Source: Anseongella ginsenosidimutans
GTDB lineage: Bacteria > Bacteroidota > Bacteroidia > Sphingobacteriales > Sphingobacteriaceae
Assembly: GCF_008033235.1 (NCBI RefSeq)
Contig: NZ_CP042432.1
Location: 496,001-560,000 of the forward strand
Length of the DNA: 64,000 bases
Direction of reading: 5' to 3'
Shown: in pieces, positions 9,357 to 19,471 of the stretch
How the letters are laid out: each line of letters starts with the position of its first letter
Numbering within the stretch: the stretch's first letter is position 1
Translations under genes and position numbers: made by a program
Notes under the pieces: model-generated
What the model saw: only the letters and a program-made list of their open reading frames with translations
Told to the model about the DNA's origin: nothing
Databases searched by the model: none

Positions 9357-9501
9357 CCGGGCCCGGGTTTACCCCTACGACCCTGCGTAAATAAAAGATA
9401 TTTTTTGTCCCCTTTCGGAGTACGACGGAACATTCCTTCTGCGCGTTACCTGAAGCGGGGTCCTGTTTTTATGTGCGGATTTTCCGATATTGGCCTTCGA
9501 T

Positions 9502-9864
9502 ATGGAAATTGCATTGATCGCTCACGACGGCAAGAAGGCTGAAATGGTTAAATTCCTGATGGAACATATAGCCTTGCTAAAGGAAAAGAATATTCACCTG
9601 ATCGCTACGGGGACCACGGGCGGTTTTGTGGAACGCGCGGGGCTGAACGTTGAAAAAGTCCTTTCCGGCCCTCGGGGCGGGGACGCCCAGATCGCCTGCC
9701 GGGTAGCTGAGGGAAAGACCAATATGGTCATCTTTTTCCGGGATCCAATGGGTAAACATCCGCACGAGCCCGACATTACGATGCTTATGCGTATGTGCGA
9801 CGTTCATAATGTTCCCCTGGCCACCAATCCCGCTACTGCCGAGTTCCTGATAAGAGCGGTCTAA
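9502..9864 (+). CDS. mgsA: Methylglyoxal synthase
   Basis: Converts dihydroxyacetone phosphate to methylglyoxal and phosphate, a bypass of lower glycolysis. The 120-residue protein has the family hallmarks: IALIAHDGKK at the start, the phosphate-binding loop ATGTTG, the catalytic stretch SGPRGGDAQIACRVAEGK with its aspartate, and FFRDPMGKHPHEPDI with the second catalytic aspartate. ATG 9502 was preferred over the TTG at 9490 because family members begin MEIALIAHD. The 3' end overlaps the convergent rarA by four bases. Confidence 0.96.
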   Translation: MEIALIAHDGKKAEMVKFLMEHIALLKEKNIHLIATGTTGGFVERAGLNVEKVLSGPRGGDAQIACRVAEGKTNMVIFFRDPMGKHPHEPDITMLMRMCDVHNVPLATNPATAEFLIRAV

Positions 9865-11147
9865 TATCCGTACTTACCTTTCCATAATTTATTCAGCCAG
9901 CTGCGCAGTTCCTTTTCCCGGGCATTGCTGCCGGGTTCATACAAGGTGGTTCCGCCAAGTTTCTCCGGCAGGTATTCCTGCTCGGCAAAATTGCCCTCAT
10001 AACCGTGCGAATACCGGTAATCTTTCCCGTAATCCAGCTGTTTCATCAGGCGGGTGGGCGCGTTCCGCAGGTGCAGAGGCACCGGCAGGTTGCCGCTTTG
10101 CCTGACCAGTTCCACTGCCTGCCCGATGGCCATATAGGCCGAATTACTCTTAGGCGAAGTGGCCAGGTAAACGGCGGCATGAGATAAAATAATTCTTCCT
10201 TCGGGCATGCCGATGACGTTTACCGCCTGGAAACAATTATTGGCCATTACCAGCGCGGTGGGATTGGCCAGGCCTATGTCTTCCGCCGCCAGGATAACCA
10301 GCCGCCTGGCAATGAAAAGCGGGTCTTCCCCTCCTTCAATCATCCGCGCCAGCCAGTAAACGGCCGCATTGGGATCGCTTCCGCGAATGGATTTGATAAA
10401 GGCCGAAATAATATCGTAATGCTGCTCCCCGGCTTTATCATAAAGAGCGAGGTTTTGCTGCACATGGTCAAGGACCAGCTCATTGGTAAGAATAATCTCC
10501 CCGGAGGGAATGGCGTTCACTACCAGTTCAAAGGTATTCAGCAGCTTGCGGGCATCCCCTCCCGACAGGCGCAGTAGCGCCTCCCATTCTTCGATCCGGA
10601 TACTTTTCTTTTTTAACACTTCATCCTGTTGCATGGCTTCCTCCAGCAAATGCTGCAGGTCTTCCTTTTCAAGCGGCTTCATAATATAGACCTGACAGCG
10701 GGAAAGTAAGGCCGGGATCACTTCGAACGAAGGATTCTCGGTAGTAGCGCCAATCAGGGTGACAATACCCCGCTCTACGGCGCCAAGCAGAGAATCCTGC
10801 TGCGACTTGCTGAAACGATGAATTTCGTCAATGAACAGCACCGGGTTATTAGTGCCGAAGAATTGCTCCCTTTTTGCTTTTTCAATTACTTCCCGCACAT
10901 CCTTTACGCCGGAATTAATGGCGCTCAATGCATAAAACGGCCGCTTTAGCTGGCGGGAGACAATGAAGGCAAGGGTGGTTTTGCCCACTCCCGGAGGGCC
11001 CCAGAAGACCATCGAAGGAATATTCCCGCTCTCTATGGCCTTGCGGAGTACGGCGCCTTTACCCACCAGGTGCTGCTGTCCTGTAAAGGCCTCCAGGCTG
11101 GAAGGGCGCATTCGTTCGGCCAGGGGCGTACTAATTTGATCAGCCAT
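9861..11147 (-). CDS. rarA: Replication-associated recombination protein A (AAA+ ATPase)
   Basis: RarA (MgsA/WRNIP1 family) is a clamp-loader-like AAA+ ATPase acting at stalled replication forks. The 428 residues contain Walker A GPPGVGKT at 50-57, Walker B with DEIH at 107-110, sensor 1 [11 protein letters not shown], and the C-terminal tetramerisation region ([18 protein letters not shown], then [16 protein letters not shown]). It is convergent with mgsA, overlapping by four bases. Length and motifs are complete. Confidence 0.96.
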   Translation of the reverse strand: MADQISTPLAERMRPSSLEAFTGQQHLVGKGAVLRKAIESGNIPSMVFWGPPGVGKTTLAFIVSRQLKRPFYALSAINSGVKDVREVIEKAKREQFFGTNNPVLFIDEIHRFSKSQQDSLLGAVERGIVTLIGATTENPSFEVIPALLSRCQVYIMKPLEKEDLQHLLEEAMQQDEVLKKKSIRIEEWEALLRLSGGDARKLLNTFELVVNAIPSGEIILTNELVLDHVQQNLALYDKAGEQHYDIISAFIKSIRGSDPNAAVYWLARMIEGGEDPLFIARRLVILAAEDIGLANPTALVMANNCFQAVNVIGMPEGRIILSHAAVYLATSPKSNSAYMAIGQAVELVRQSGNLPVPLHLRNAPTRLMKQLDYGKDYRYSHGYEGNFAEQEYLPEKLGGTTLYEPGSNAREKELRSWLNKLWKGKYGY

Positions 11148-11227
11148 ATGGAAATGATTTTTCAGCCGCCTTTCTTTTTTCCGGCTCGCGCATAATAAAG
11201 GGTCGCCCGGCCAGCCGCGGCATATTG

Positions 11228-11235
11228 CAAAACTA
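11228..11235 (-). promoter_or_regulatory. Putative -7 promoter element for rarA
   Basis: Read on the minus strand the bases are TAGTTTTG, matching TAnnTTTG, about 80 bases upstream of the rarA ATG. No convincing -33 TTTG was found. Confidence 0.35.
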
Positions 11236-11402
11236 AAAATTTTTGCATCGAAATAAGCACGATCGCTCTGAGTGGTATCAATAAAGGGAAAAACTTTGTT
11301 ACCCGCCGCATATATAAATTAAGGATTTTTAGTACTTTTAATCACAGGCTTTCAAACGTTTTAAAAACAAATCAGTATCAAATATTTAAAAAATTCCCGG
11401 CT

Positions 11403-12131
11403 ATGAAAAGAAAAAAGACAATCCTTGGCGGCTGCCTGCTAATGACGGTTTCCCTAATTGCATTTACGCCCGAAAGAAAGACTCCCGCGCCCGGCGATAT
11501 AGAAGGAGCCTGGGAGATTGAAGGAAACCCAAAACGGGTTGCGCTTCTCGTGGACGGGTATTTTACCGTTACAACCTATAAGGAGAACGCTCCTGAATTC
11601 ATCAGCACCATGGGCGGGACTTTCTCTTACGATGGCAGCGCCATGTCCGGCGCTCTGGAATTCAATTCCGAGGCCGCGGACCAGGTAGGAGCAAATTTTT
11701 CCATTCCCGCAAAACTCGACGGAGACAAGCTGACGGTTACTTATGAAGACGGGAGTTCCGAAAACTGGACACGCGTTGACAAGGCCGAAGACAATCTGTC
11801 CGGCGTCTGGCGTATAACCGAGCGCGAAAGCGAGGGCGAAATGCATGACATCCCCCTGCGGGCCCGCCGGACGTTAAAAATTCTTACCGGAACAAGATTC
11901 CAGTGGGCGGCCATTAATGTGGAAACCGGGGAATTTTCCGGAACCGGGGGAGGCACTTATACGTTCGAGAATGGCAAATACACGGAAAATATCGAATTCT
12001 TTTCCAGGGATAACAGCCGGGTAGGTATGAGCCTTAGTTTTGAAGGCGATTTACAAAACGATAACTGGCACCACAAGGGAAAGAGTTCAAAAGGAGACCC
12101 GATCTACGAGGTTTGGAGCAGGTTTGAGTAA
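11403..12131 (+). CDS. Secreted protein with two lipocalin-like repeats
   Basis: A 242-residue protein with a signal peptide (KKTILGGCLLMTVSLIAFT). The mature part is a duplication. Both halves start with a tryptophan motif (GAWEIEGNPKR at about residue 37, GVWRITERESE at about 132), run through a GGTFSY/GGTYTF strand, and end with a WTR/WSRF motif near a charged tail. This fits two small lipocalin-like barrels, as in DUF4488-type proteins of Bacteroidota, but the family name is uncertain. It stands alone between rarA (divergent) and the VWA gene. No function can be given. Confidence 0.7.
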   Translation: MKRKKTILGGCLLMTVSLIAFTPERKTPAPGDIEGAWEIEGNPKRVALLVDGYFTVTTYKENAPEFISTMGGTFSYDGSAMSGALEFNSEAADQVGANFSIPAKLDGDKLTVTYEDGSSENWTRVDKAEDNLSGVWRITERESEGEMHDIPLRARRTLKILTGTRFQWAAINVETGEFSGTGGGTYTFENGKYTENIEFFSRDNSRVGMSLSFEGDLQNDNWHHKGKSSKGDPIYEVWSRFE

Positions 12132-12255
12132 TAAACCGTCTTCTTCAAGCTAAACCTGGTTATTTATATCCCCGCATGAAGGCTTTACAGATTTGTTACA
12201 GTACATAAACAGGTAAGGGATAAACTTTTGCCTGTTTCTGACGTTTCTTAAAGGG

Positions 12256-13353
12256 ATGAGGGGATACGCTTTTTCAAAATATACTCCGCGGGAACTGCCG
12301 GAAGGCAATTTCGATGATTTGCTGAAGCTTTTCACGGAATTGCTGAACTATACCTCAGGCGATGCAGCGGAAGCCCTGGCCTGGATGAATGAGCTGGATA
12401 AGCAGCATCGCATTACAGCCGATGACTACGGCATGGGCAATTTTATCGAAGACCTGAAAAAACAGGGTTACCTGACCGAAGACAACGAAGGGGGAGAGAT
12501 CCGCATTACGCCTAAAACCGAACAGGTGATCCGCCGGTCGGCGCTGGAAGAAATATTCGGTAAGCTTAGAAAATCCGGGAAGGGCCAGCATACCACAAAA
12601 TTTTCCGGGCAAGGCGATGAGCTGAATGCTGAACGCCGCGAATACCAGTTTGGCGACAGCGCGGAGCAGATTGATATGACCACCTCCCTCCATAACGCAC
12701 AGATCAATCATGGTATAGGCGATTTCCGCTTAACCGAACGCGATTTGGAAGTGGAAGAAATGGACTATAAGACCATTACCTCTACGGTGCTGATGATCGA
12801 TATTTCCCATTCCATGATCCTTTACGGGGAAGACAGGATCACCCCGGCAAAAAAAGTGGCCATGGCGCTTTCTGAACTCATCTCCACAAGGTACCCGAAA
12901 GACACACTTGATATCGTGGTATTCGGGAACGATGCCTGGCCCATACAAATAAAAGACCTGCCCTATCTGCAGGTAGGCCCTTATCATACAAATACCTATG
13001 CCGGCCTGCAGCTGGCCACGGATATTCTCAGGAGAAGAAAAACCAATAACAAACAGATCTTTATGATCACCGACGGAAAGCCCACCTGCCTGAAAGAGGG
13101 GAACCGTTATTATAAAAACAGCTTCGGGCTGGATCGCAAGGTAATCACTAAAACACTGAATATGGCCGCCGAATGTAAAAAGCTGCGGGTCCCCATTACT
13201 ACTTTTATGATCGCGCGCGATCCTTACCTGCAGCAATTTGTACGGGAATTTACGCGGACCAACGGCGGGAAAGCTTTTTACAGCACGCTGAACGGACTGG
13301 GAGAGTATATTTTTGAAGATTACATACGTAACCGGAGACGAACGGTACGATAA
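12256..13353 (+). CDS. VWA domain protein, partner of AAA+ chelatase-like ATPase
   Basis: A 365-residue cytosolic protein whose C-terminal half is a von Willebrand A domain. The MIDAS metal site is intact as D182-I-S-H-S, followed by a conserved TxTYAGL-like stretch (HTNTYAGLQLA) and FMITDGKPT. The N-terminal half is charged and helical. The next gene is an AAA+ ATPase of the magnesium-chelatase/MoxR type, 20 bases away. Such pairs act as ATP-driven remodelling or metal-insertion machines, the VWA protein choosing the client. The client here cannot be told from sequence. Confidence 0.9.
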   Translation: MRGYAFSKYTPRELPEGNFDDLLKLFTELLNYTSGDAAEALAWMNELDKQHRITADDYGMGNFIEDLKKQGYLTEDNEGGEIRITPKTEQVIRRSALEEIFGKLRKSGKGQHTTKFSGQGDELNAERREYQFGDSAEQIDMTTSLHNAQINHGIGDFRLTERDLEVEEMDYKTITSTVLMIDISHSMILYGEDRITPAKKVAMALSELISTRYPKDTLDIVVFGNDAWPIQIKDLPYLQVGPYHTNTYAGLQLATDILRRRKTNNKQIFMITDGKPTCLKEGNRYYKNSFGLDRKVITKTLNMAAECKKLRVPITTFMIARDPYLQQFVREFTRTNGGKAFYSTLNGLGEYIFEDYIRNRRRTVR

Positions 13354-13373
13354 GTCAAGCGCGCTACTAAAAT

Positions 13374-14879
13374 ATGGATTTACTGAACATAAAAACTTTC
13401 GGAGCATTAAAAAAGGCAGGATACCGCACGCGCAGCATTAAGGACGAGTTGCGGTCAAACCTTGTTGATGCGCTTAGAAACGGGCAACGGACCTTTGAAG
13501 GGATCATCGGTTTTGAAAACACGGTCATCCCTGATATAGAAACGGCGATTCTTTCCAGGCACAATATTTTATTGCTGGGCCTGCGTGGCCAGGCAAAAAC
13601 ACGGATAGCGCGCCTGATGACGGGCTTGCTGGATGAATATATTCCTTATGTGGAAGGTTCCGAGATCTATGACGATCCCTTTCATCCGATCAGCTGGTTT
13701 GCCCGCACGCGCCTGCAGGAAATGGGCGACGATACGCCTGTTGCCTGGCTGCACCGGCAGGAGCGCTACACGGAAAAGCTGGCCACGCCGGATGTAACCG
13801 TGGCTGACCTGATCGGAGATGTGGATCCCATTAAAGCCGCCACGTTAAAACTTCCCTATTCGGATGAGCGGGTGATCCATTTTGGGCTGATACCACGGTC
13901 GCACCGGGGTATTTTTGTGATCAATGAATTACCCGACCTGCAGGCCCGCATCCAGGTGGCGCTGTTCAATATCCTGCAGGAATCGGACATCCAGATCCGC
14001 GGGTTCAAGCTGCGGCTGCCCCTGGATGTGCAGTTCATGTTCACAGCCAATCCGGAAGATTATACTAATCGCGGTTCCATCGTAACACCTCTGAAAGACC
14101 GCATTGAAAGCCAGATCCTTACCCATTATCCGAAAACGATAGAAATCTCCCGGAAGATCACCGGGCAGGAGGCTTTGCTTACGGACGGGCAGCTGAAAAG
14201 TGTGCAGGTACATGATTTGCTGAAGGACCTCGTGGAACAAATAGCCTTCGAAGCCCGAAACAGCGAATATATTGACAAAAAAAGCGGGGTTTCCGCCCGT
14301 TTAACGATCAGCGCTTATGAAAACCTGGTGAGCGCAGCCGAAAGGCGCCTGCTGCTGAATAATGAAAAAAATACCACCGCCCGTATTTCGGACTTGTTCG
14401 GCGTGTTGCTGGCCATTACCGGGAAAATTGAACTGGTTTATGAAGGCGAACAGGAAGGGCCGGCAAAAGTAGCGCATATCCTGATTGGAAAAGCAATTAA
14501 GTCGCTGCTTCCAGCCTACCTTCCCGATCCTGAAAAATCCAGAAAGAACAAACGCCGGAATCCCTATGCTGAAATTGTAGATTGGTTCGGACATGAAAAC
14601 AAGCTGTCCCTTTCCCAGGACCTGAGCGATAAGGAGTATGCACGGCAATTACGGCTGGTCCCCGGGCTGAAAGAACTGGTAAAAGAGTTTCAGCCGAAGG
14701 CAGACGAGAAAACCAGGCTTCTGCTGATGGAGCTGGCACTGCATGCGCTTGCAGAACATTCCATGCTCAGTAAGCATTACCTGGAGAACGGCTACGAATT
14801 CAAAGATATGTTCAACAGCCTGTTCAATACGGCCATTGACGATGAAGACAATTTCAATGAGGACAACATCAACCTTTAA
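13374..14879 (+). CDS. Magnesium chelatase-like AAA+ ATPase
   Basis: A 501-residue AAA+ ATPase of the ChlI/MoxR branch. Walker A is GLRGQAKT at about residues 69-76. The Walker B region reads GIFVINELPDLQARIQVAL, followed by LQESDIQIRG and FTANPEDYTNRGSIVTPLKDRI, typical of magnesium-chelatase subunit I-like proteins. There is no cobalt or bacteriochlorophyll gene nearby, so a role in pigment synthesis is unlikely. It forms an operon with the VWA gene, and the metallophosphoesterase begins 12 bases after its stop. Assignment to the family is firm; the role is unknown. Confidence 0.9.
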   Translation: MDLLNIKTFGALKKAGYRTRSIKDELRSNLVDALRNGQRTFEGIIGFENTVIPDIETAILSRHNILLLGLRGQAKTRIARLMTGLLDEYIPYVEGSEIYDDPFHPISWFARTRLQEMGDDTPVAWLHRQERYTEKLATPDVTVADLIGDVDPIKAATLKLPYSDERVIHFGLIPRSHRGIFVINELPDLQARIQVALFNILQESDIQIRGFKLRLPLDVQFMFTANPEDYTNRGSIVTPLKDRIESQILTHYPKTIEISRKITGQEALLTDGQLKSVQVHDLLKDLVEQIAFEARNSEYIDKKSGVSARLTISAYENLVSAAERRLLLNNEKNTTARISDLFGVLLAITGKIELVYEGEQEGPAKVAHILIGKAIKSLLPAYLPDPEKSRKNKRRNPYAEIVDWFGHENKLSLSQDLSDKEYARQLRLVPGLKELVKEFQPKADEKTRLLLMELALHALAEHSMLSKHYLENGYEFKDMFNSLFNTAIDDEDNFNEDNINL

Positions 14880-14891
14880 ACTTCCTGCACG

Positions 14892-16162
14892 ATGTCTGAT
14901 TCTTATTTAAGACTGATCGTTATATCGCTGGTCATGTTTGCCGCCGACCTGTACCTTTTCCAGGCGGTAAAGGCAGCTTTTCGGAAATACAGCGAAAAAA
15001 CCCGACGGATTGCAGGCGTCATCTTCTGGTTTCTCTCGGCGGTAGTGATCATTGCCATGTTCCTGGTCGTTTTTGTGACCCTGGAAAACGCCGTCCGCAA
15101 GGCGCTCATGCTGACAGCCATCCTGCTGGTCCTGTTTAAATTCTTTGCACTTCCCGCCTTGATCATTGATGACCTGCGTCGCGGACTGGTCCTGCTCATT
15201 CGCTGGATCCGGAAAAAATTCAACCCGCCGGCTAAAGAAGAACTCAAGGAGGCCGAACGAAAAATATCGCGTTCAGAATTCCTTTCAAAAGCCGGGCTGC
15301 TCATCGGCGCCGTGCCGCTGACCACGCTTGGTTATGGGATCGTCAGCAACAGCGTTTATGATTACCGGGTACGCCGGGTAACCTTGAAGTTCCCTAATCT
15401 CCCAAAGGCATTTCACGGCCTGCGCATCGCCCAGCTCTCCGATATTCATGCCGGCAGCCTGGCCGGGAAGCACAGGAACGCCGTAGCCGCCGGAATTGAA
15501 TTGCTTCTGCGGGAAAAACCGGATGTCGCTTTTTTTACCGGCGATCTGGTCAACGATGAAACGGCCGAGATGCAGAACTGGACAAGCGTATTCGAAAAGC
15601 TGAAAGCCCCCTGGGTGTTTTCTCGGTAACCGGCAACCATGATTACGGCGACTACCGGGACTGGAAAAGCGCAGCAGCGAAAAAACAGAATTTCGAAGAC
15701 CTGAAACGCGTACATGCCAACATGGGCTGGGATCTGCTGATGAACGAACACCGTATCCTGGAGCAGGGCGGGGAAAAACTCGCCATCGTGGGCGTGGAAA
15801 ACTGGGGCGCCATTGATCGCTTTCCCAAATACGGGAAACTGGAGCAGGCCCGGGAAGGCACGGAAAAAGCCGCGGTAAAACTGCTGCTCTCCCATGACCC
15901 CAGTCATTGGCGGGCCCAGGTATTGCCTGAATTCCTGGATATGGACGCTATGTTCTCCGGCCATACCCACGGCATGCAATTCGGCGTACGCATGAAACAA
16001 TTCCAGTGGAGCCCCGCCCAGTATGTGTACCCTGAATGGGCCGGCCTTTATAAGGAAAATAGCCGGCAATTATACGTGAACGTGGGATACGGCTTTCTCG
16101 GTTACCCCGGCCGCGTAGGCATGCGCCCGGAAATCACCGTTTTCGAGCTGGAACGAGGTTAA
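14892..16162 (+). CDS. Membrane metallophosphoesterase, frameshifted
   Basis: One gene split in two frames. The first part (14892-15629) has about four N-terminal membrane helices and the first half of a calcineurin-like phosphoesterase: RIAQLSDIHAG and FFTGDLVND. The second part (frame re-opened from about 15612 to 16162) supplies VTGNHDYGDY, LLSHDPSHW and FSGHTHGMQFG, so all metal ligands are present across the two frames. The frame is lost at CCCCC (15607-15611). Six C would read KAPLGVFSVTGNHDYG without interruption. Either a one-base sequencing undercall or a young pseudogene. The family is YkuE-like, and the substrate is unknown. Confidence 0.88.
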
Positions 16163-16190
16163 AACCTGAACCTTCCCTTGCGTAATTTAT

Positions 16191-16198
16191 TATATTTG
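16191..16198 (+). promoter_or_regulatory. Putative -7 promoter element for the UbiA-like gene
   Basis: TATATTTG matches TAnnTTTG and sits 18 bases before ATG 16217. It lies downstream of an alternative TTG start at 16178, which argues for the ATG. Confidence 0.5.
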
Positions 16199-16216
16199 GC
16201 AGCAAGCCCGAAAGCT

Positions 16217-17080
16217 ATGTCAAAGCTGATTTCCCGCTGGTTCGATTTCCTGGTATTCAGTAATACCTTTATTGCGATTTGCGCGGTTGGACAGGGATGG
16301 CTTACCTATATGCTGCTCGGTGCGGGCCCTGACCCGGAAGTACTGGTGCTTCTTTATTTTGCCACGGCCTTCGTGTATAATGCACAGGCTGTACTGGATA
16401 AGATCCCTAAAGGCGGCACATCGGTCTATTACCGTATCGACTGGCTCATCCGGCACCGGCGGCTCATCCGGACGCTGAGTTTCATCGCTGTCGGAGGTAT
16501 CCTGGCATGCGCCCTTTTCCTGAAGGCAGCCACCTGGCTTGCACTTGGCGTAACGGGATTGCTCGCAATTTTTTACTCTTTTCCCCTGTTTAAAACGGGC
16601 GGATTAAGGCAGGTCCCGGGGCTGAAATTATTCCTGATCGCGGGCGTTTGGGCCTCCGCCTGTGTGCTGATCCCTTATTTCGAATCCGGGATCCAGCTTG
16701 AAACGGGAAAGCTTGTCATGCTTTGGCTGAAAAGATTTCTGTTTATCGCTGCCATTACCCTGCCCTTTGATATAAAGGACATTGCAACAGATCGTTCCAC
16801 GGGACTTATTACACTAGCTACCAGGCTGGGCGCAAAGGGCGCCTCTCTCCTGGCGATTATTTTCCTTGCCGTTTACGTTGCCTTATTGTATTATTTTCAC
16901 CAGCCCGGCCAGCCGGCGTCTTTTTACAGTTTGCTTTTTAGTGCATTGCTGGCAGCCATGCTCATTTTATACGGCTCAAAGCAGCGAAAGGACTTCTTTT
17001 ATTTGTTTATTTTCGACGGTATCCTCCTGCTTCAGCCTGCGATCGTGGTCGCAACGCGGCTTATTGTTCCTGGGGTTTAG
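16217..17080 (+). CDS. UbiA-like prenyltransferase family membrane protein
   Basis: A polytopic membrane protein of 287 residues with about eight hydrophobic helices. The second UbiA aspartate motif is clear (FDIKDIATDRSTG, then TLATRLG). The first motif, normally NDxxD, is weak: only NAQAVLDK is seen. It may therefore be a divergent family member rather than a typical menaquinone or heme prenyltransferase. ATG 16217 follows a TAnnTTTG promoter. The 3' end overlaps the convergent response regulator by 20 bases. Confidence 0.8.
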   Translation: MSKLISRWFDFLVFSNTFIAICAVGQGWLTYMLLGAGPDPEVLVLLYFATAFVYNAQAVLDKIPKGGTSVYYRIDWLIRHRRLIRTLSFIAVGGILACALFLKAATWLALGVTGLLAIFYSFPLFKTGGLRQVPGLKLFLIAGVWASACVLIPYFESGIQLETGKLVMLWLKRFLFIAAITLPFDIKDIATDRSTGLITLATRLGAKGASLLAIIFLAVYVALLYYFHQPGQPASFYSLLFSALLAAMLILYGSKQRKDFFYLFIFDGILLLQPAIVVATRLIVPGV

Positions 17081-17765
17081 AGTTAAAACGGTATCCAACG
17101 CCGCGGATAGTGACCAGCAGCTGCGGGTCTTCCGGGTTATCTTCAATCTTCTTCCGGAGGCGCACGATGTGCATGTCCAGGGTGCGTGTATTCACATCGG
17201 AATTGTAGCCCCAGACCATCATCATCAGGTCATCCCGGTTAATAACACTGTCAATATTTTTGAGAAAGTGCAGCAATATGCGATTTTCAAGGATAGTAAG
17301 CTCTATTTTCCGGCCATCCTTTATAAGGCAGTGAACATTCGGCTGATGCTCCATGCCGGCAAATTTATAGACTTCTGATTTCTCATTGTTCAGGATGTAT
17401 TTCACCTTATTGTCAAGCAAAGCGACCAGCACGTCCATATTAAAGGGTTTGGTCACATAATCGGAAACGCCGAAATTATAGGCGTCGATCTTATCCACAT
17501 CCTGCGCCTTGGCGGTCATCATGATAATAAGGTGATCAAATCCCCGCTCCCGGACTGCCTTGCACACTTCCGAGCCCGGCTTACCGGGCAGCATCCAGTC
17601 AAGCAGCACCAGGTGGGGCTGTTCGGCCAGGATCAAGGTTTCAGCGTCATTGCCATTGTCCGCCTCCAGCACGGTATAACCTTCCTTCTGCAATCGATTG
17701 GCAACAAGAAAACGGAGGTTTTCATCATCTTCGACTATAGCCACTTTAATTTGATTTCTTTCCAT
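17061..17765 (-). CDS. OmpR-family response regulator
   Basis: A 234-residue two-component regulator. The receiver domain has the acidic pair EDD at 12-14, phospho-acceptor Asp56 (LLDWMLP) and Lys106 (YVTKPF). The C-terminal winged helix binds DNA (DMHIVRLRKKIEDNP, GVGYRF). It follows its histidine kinase by 9 bases. The pair resembles RprX/RprY of Bacteroides, but the orthology is not proved here. The regulated genes are unknown. Confidence 0.95.
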   Translation of the reverse strand: MERNQIKVAIVEDDENLRFLVANRLQKEGYTVLEADNGNDAETLILAEQPHLVLLDWMLPGKPGSEVCKAVRERGFDHLIIMMTAKAQDVDKIDAYNFGVSDYVTKPFNMDVLVALLDNKVKYILNNEKSEVYKFAGMEHQPNVHCLIKDGRKIELTILENRILLHFLKNIDSVINRDDLMMMVWGYNSDVNTRTLDMHIVRLRKKIEDNPEDPQLLVTIRGVGYRFNSKPQEQ

Positions 17766-17774
17766 AAGCTAAAT

Positions 17775-19454
17775 TTAAGATTTTGTATGCAATGGTAAAA
17801 GTATTATAAATTCAGAACCTTTCCCCGGTTCGCTCTTTACACTAATGCTTCCCTCCATATAATTAATTACCTCCTTGCAAAAAGCAAGTCCAATGCCAAC
17901 ACTGCCGTGCCGGTTAAAATCATTCTCCACTTTGTAAAACCGTTTGAATATATGGTCCTGTTCTTTCTTATCAATACCGATGCCCTGGTCTATAAACCGC
18001 ACTACCAGGTTTTTCCGGAGCCTGCGTACATCAATGAACAGGTACCTCCGGTCCGGCGGCGAATATTTATAGGCATTTTCAATAAGGTTGGCAAACACAC
18101 TTCCCAAAAGCACCTTATCTCCTTCTATATGCTCCAGGCCGGTAATGTGGTAATCAATATGAAAGCCCGGGTAGCGGATCTGGTACTCGTCAACCAGGTT
18201 CTGGCAGAATACTTCCATATTGATCTTGTCTTTCCGGACCTTGATCGATTTACTTTCGATCTGGGTAAAAGAAAGCAACTTGGTCATGAGATCGTTCAAC
18301 TTATCGGACTCCTCATCCAGGATCTTTCCGTAATGCTGCAATTCCCTTTCACTCAGATCTTTCGACACTTTGATATTATTGCCGGCTATCTTGATCACGC
18401 TTACCGGCGTCTTGAACTCATGCGTAAGGTTATTGATAAAATCATACTGCAGCTTGAACATGCGCCGGTTTATCTTCAGGTTCCTGAATAACAGGTAAGA
18501 CATCAGGATGAGCAGGCCATAAACGATGCTTACCATCACGGCAATGGGCCTGAACACATTGATCACCTGGGCCGTGACGTGTTTGTTGGATGAAATAAAA
18601 TAAAGTTTATAATCGGCGAAGGCGCCCGAGAGGGCAATATCAGTGATCATATGATCCCTGCTGGTCGCCAGCGAATCAAATACGACAGGTTTGATAAGTA
18701 CGTGTTCATAAAGGGCCGGCTCGCCGTTTTTAATAGCCAGGTCACCCGGATCCAGGTTGAAAAGCATCAGGTCCTGGTCATAGCGGACTTCCGGAAGGTT
18801 CTCATTGAACATTAATTGTTTGTAAACGGCAATATCATCCCTCCGGAGCGCATTCAGATAGCTTACGCTGTTATCGTTGATTGTGTAAAAAATATTGAAC
18901 TGCTCTTCAGGCGTAAGCGCCGCGTTGGTATCGGCAACCTGTATATAACTGGTCAGCTTTAAAATGGAATTGACCATGCTGTTGTTCAGCTTCGTGAAAA
19001 ACTCGGTATTCTTGGATACCTTGCGCATGCTGAAGCGCTTCTGCCCTTCCCTCTTGAACTCAAAGACATCCTTCACCCCGGCGGAAAAGCCATCTACCCT
19101 TAAACCGTCGTCAATCGGATGATTTCCGATTTCCAGGTCGAAAAAATAGATGCTGTTTATAAAAGAATAATCCGAGAAGTTATTGTTTACGAATTCGGTG
19201 GCGGATGTAGAGTCAAGGAATCCCTGGTAGTAGGATATTTCCTGCATCTTATCGTACACCAGTTCATTATACGGCTGAATAGTCTCATCCAGTACTTCGG
19301 ATTTATTGGCATAAAACCGGCTTTCTATCAGTTCCAGCATGAACTTGTAGCCCAAAAAAAGCGCAATAAACAGGGTAAGCGTCAACAGCAGGACAAAGGC
19401 CGCCGACAGCAGGTTATTGCTTTTGTACAGATCATGGATGTTAATCTTTTCCAA
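17775..19454 (-). CDS. Sensor histidine kinase
   Basis: A membrane histidine kinase of 559 residues. TM1 is at about 17-36 and TM2 at about 302-325, framing a periplasmic sensor region of about 265 residues with no recognised fold. The HisKA domain holds His345 in NNLTHEFKTPVSV. The ATPase domain shows the N box NLIENAYKYSPPDR, the G1 box DQGIGI and the G2 box GIGLAFCKEV. It lies between the S9 peptidase (17 bases upstream) and its response regulator on the same strand, so the three are probably one transcript. Confidence 0.95.
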   Translation of the reverse strand: MEKINIHDLYKSNNLLSAAFVLLLTLTLFIALFLGYKFMLELIESRFYANKSEVLDETIQPYNELVYDKMQEISYYQGFLDSTSATEFVNNNFSDYSFINSIYFFDLEIGNHPIDDGLRVDGFSAGVKDVFEFKREGQKRFSMRKVSKNTEFFTKLNNSMVNSILKLTSYIQVADTNAALTPEEQFNIFYTINDNSVSYLNALRRDDIAVYKQLMFNENLPEVRYDQDLMLFNLDPGDLAIKNGEPALYEHVLIKPVVFDSLATSRDHMITDIALSGAFADYKLYFISSNKHVTAQVINVFRPIAVMVSIVYGLLILMSYLLFRNLKINRRMFKLQYDFINNLTHEFKTPVSVIKIAGNNIKVSKDLSERELQHYGKILDEESDKLNDLMTKLLSFTQIESKSIKVRKDKINMEVFCQNLVDEYQIRYPGFHIDYHITGLEHIEGDKVLLGSVFANLIENAYKYSPPDRRYLFIDVRRLRKNLVVRFIDQGIGIDKKEQDHIFKRFYKVENDFNRHGSVGIGLAFCKEVINYMEGSISVKSEPGKGSEFIILLPLHTKS

Positions 19455-19471
19455 AACCCACGAAGATAGCT

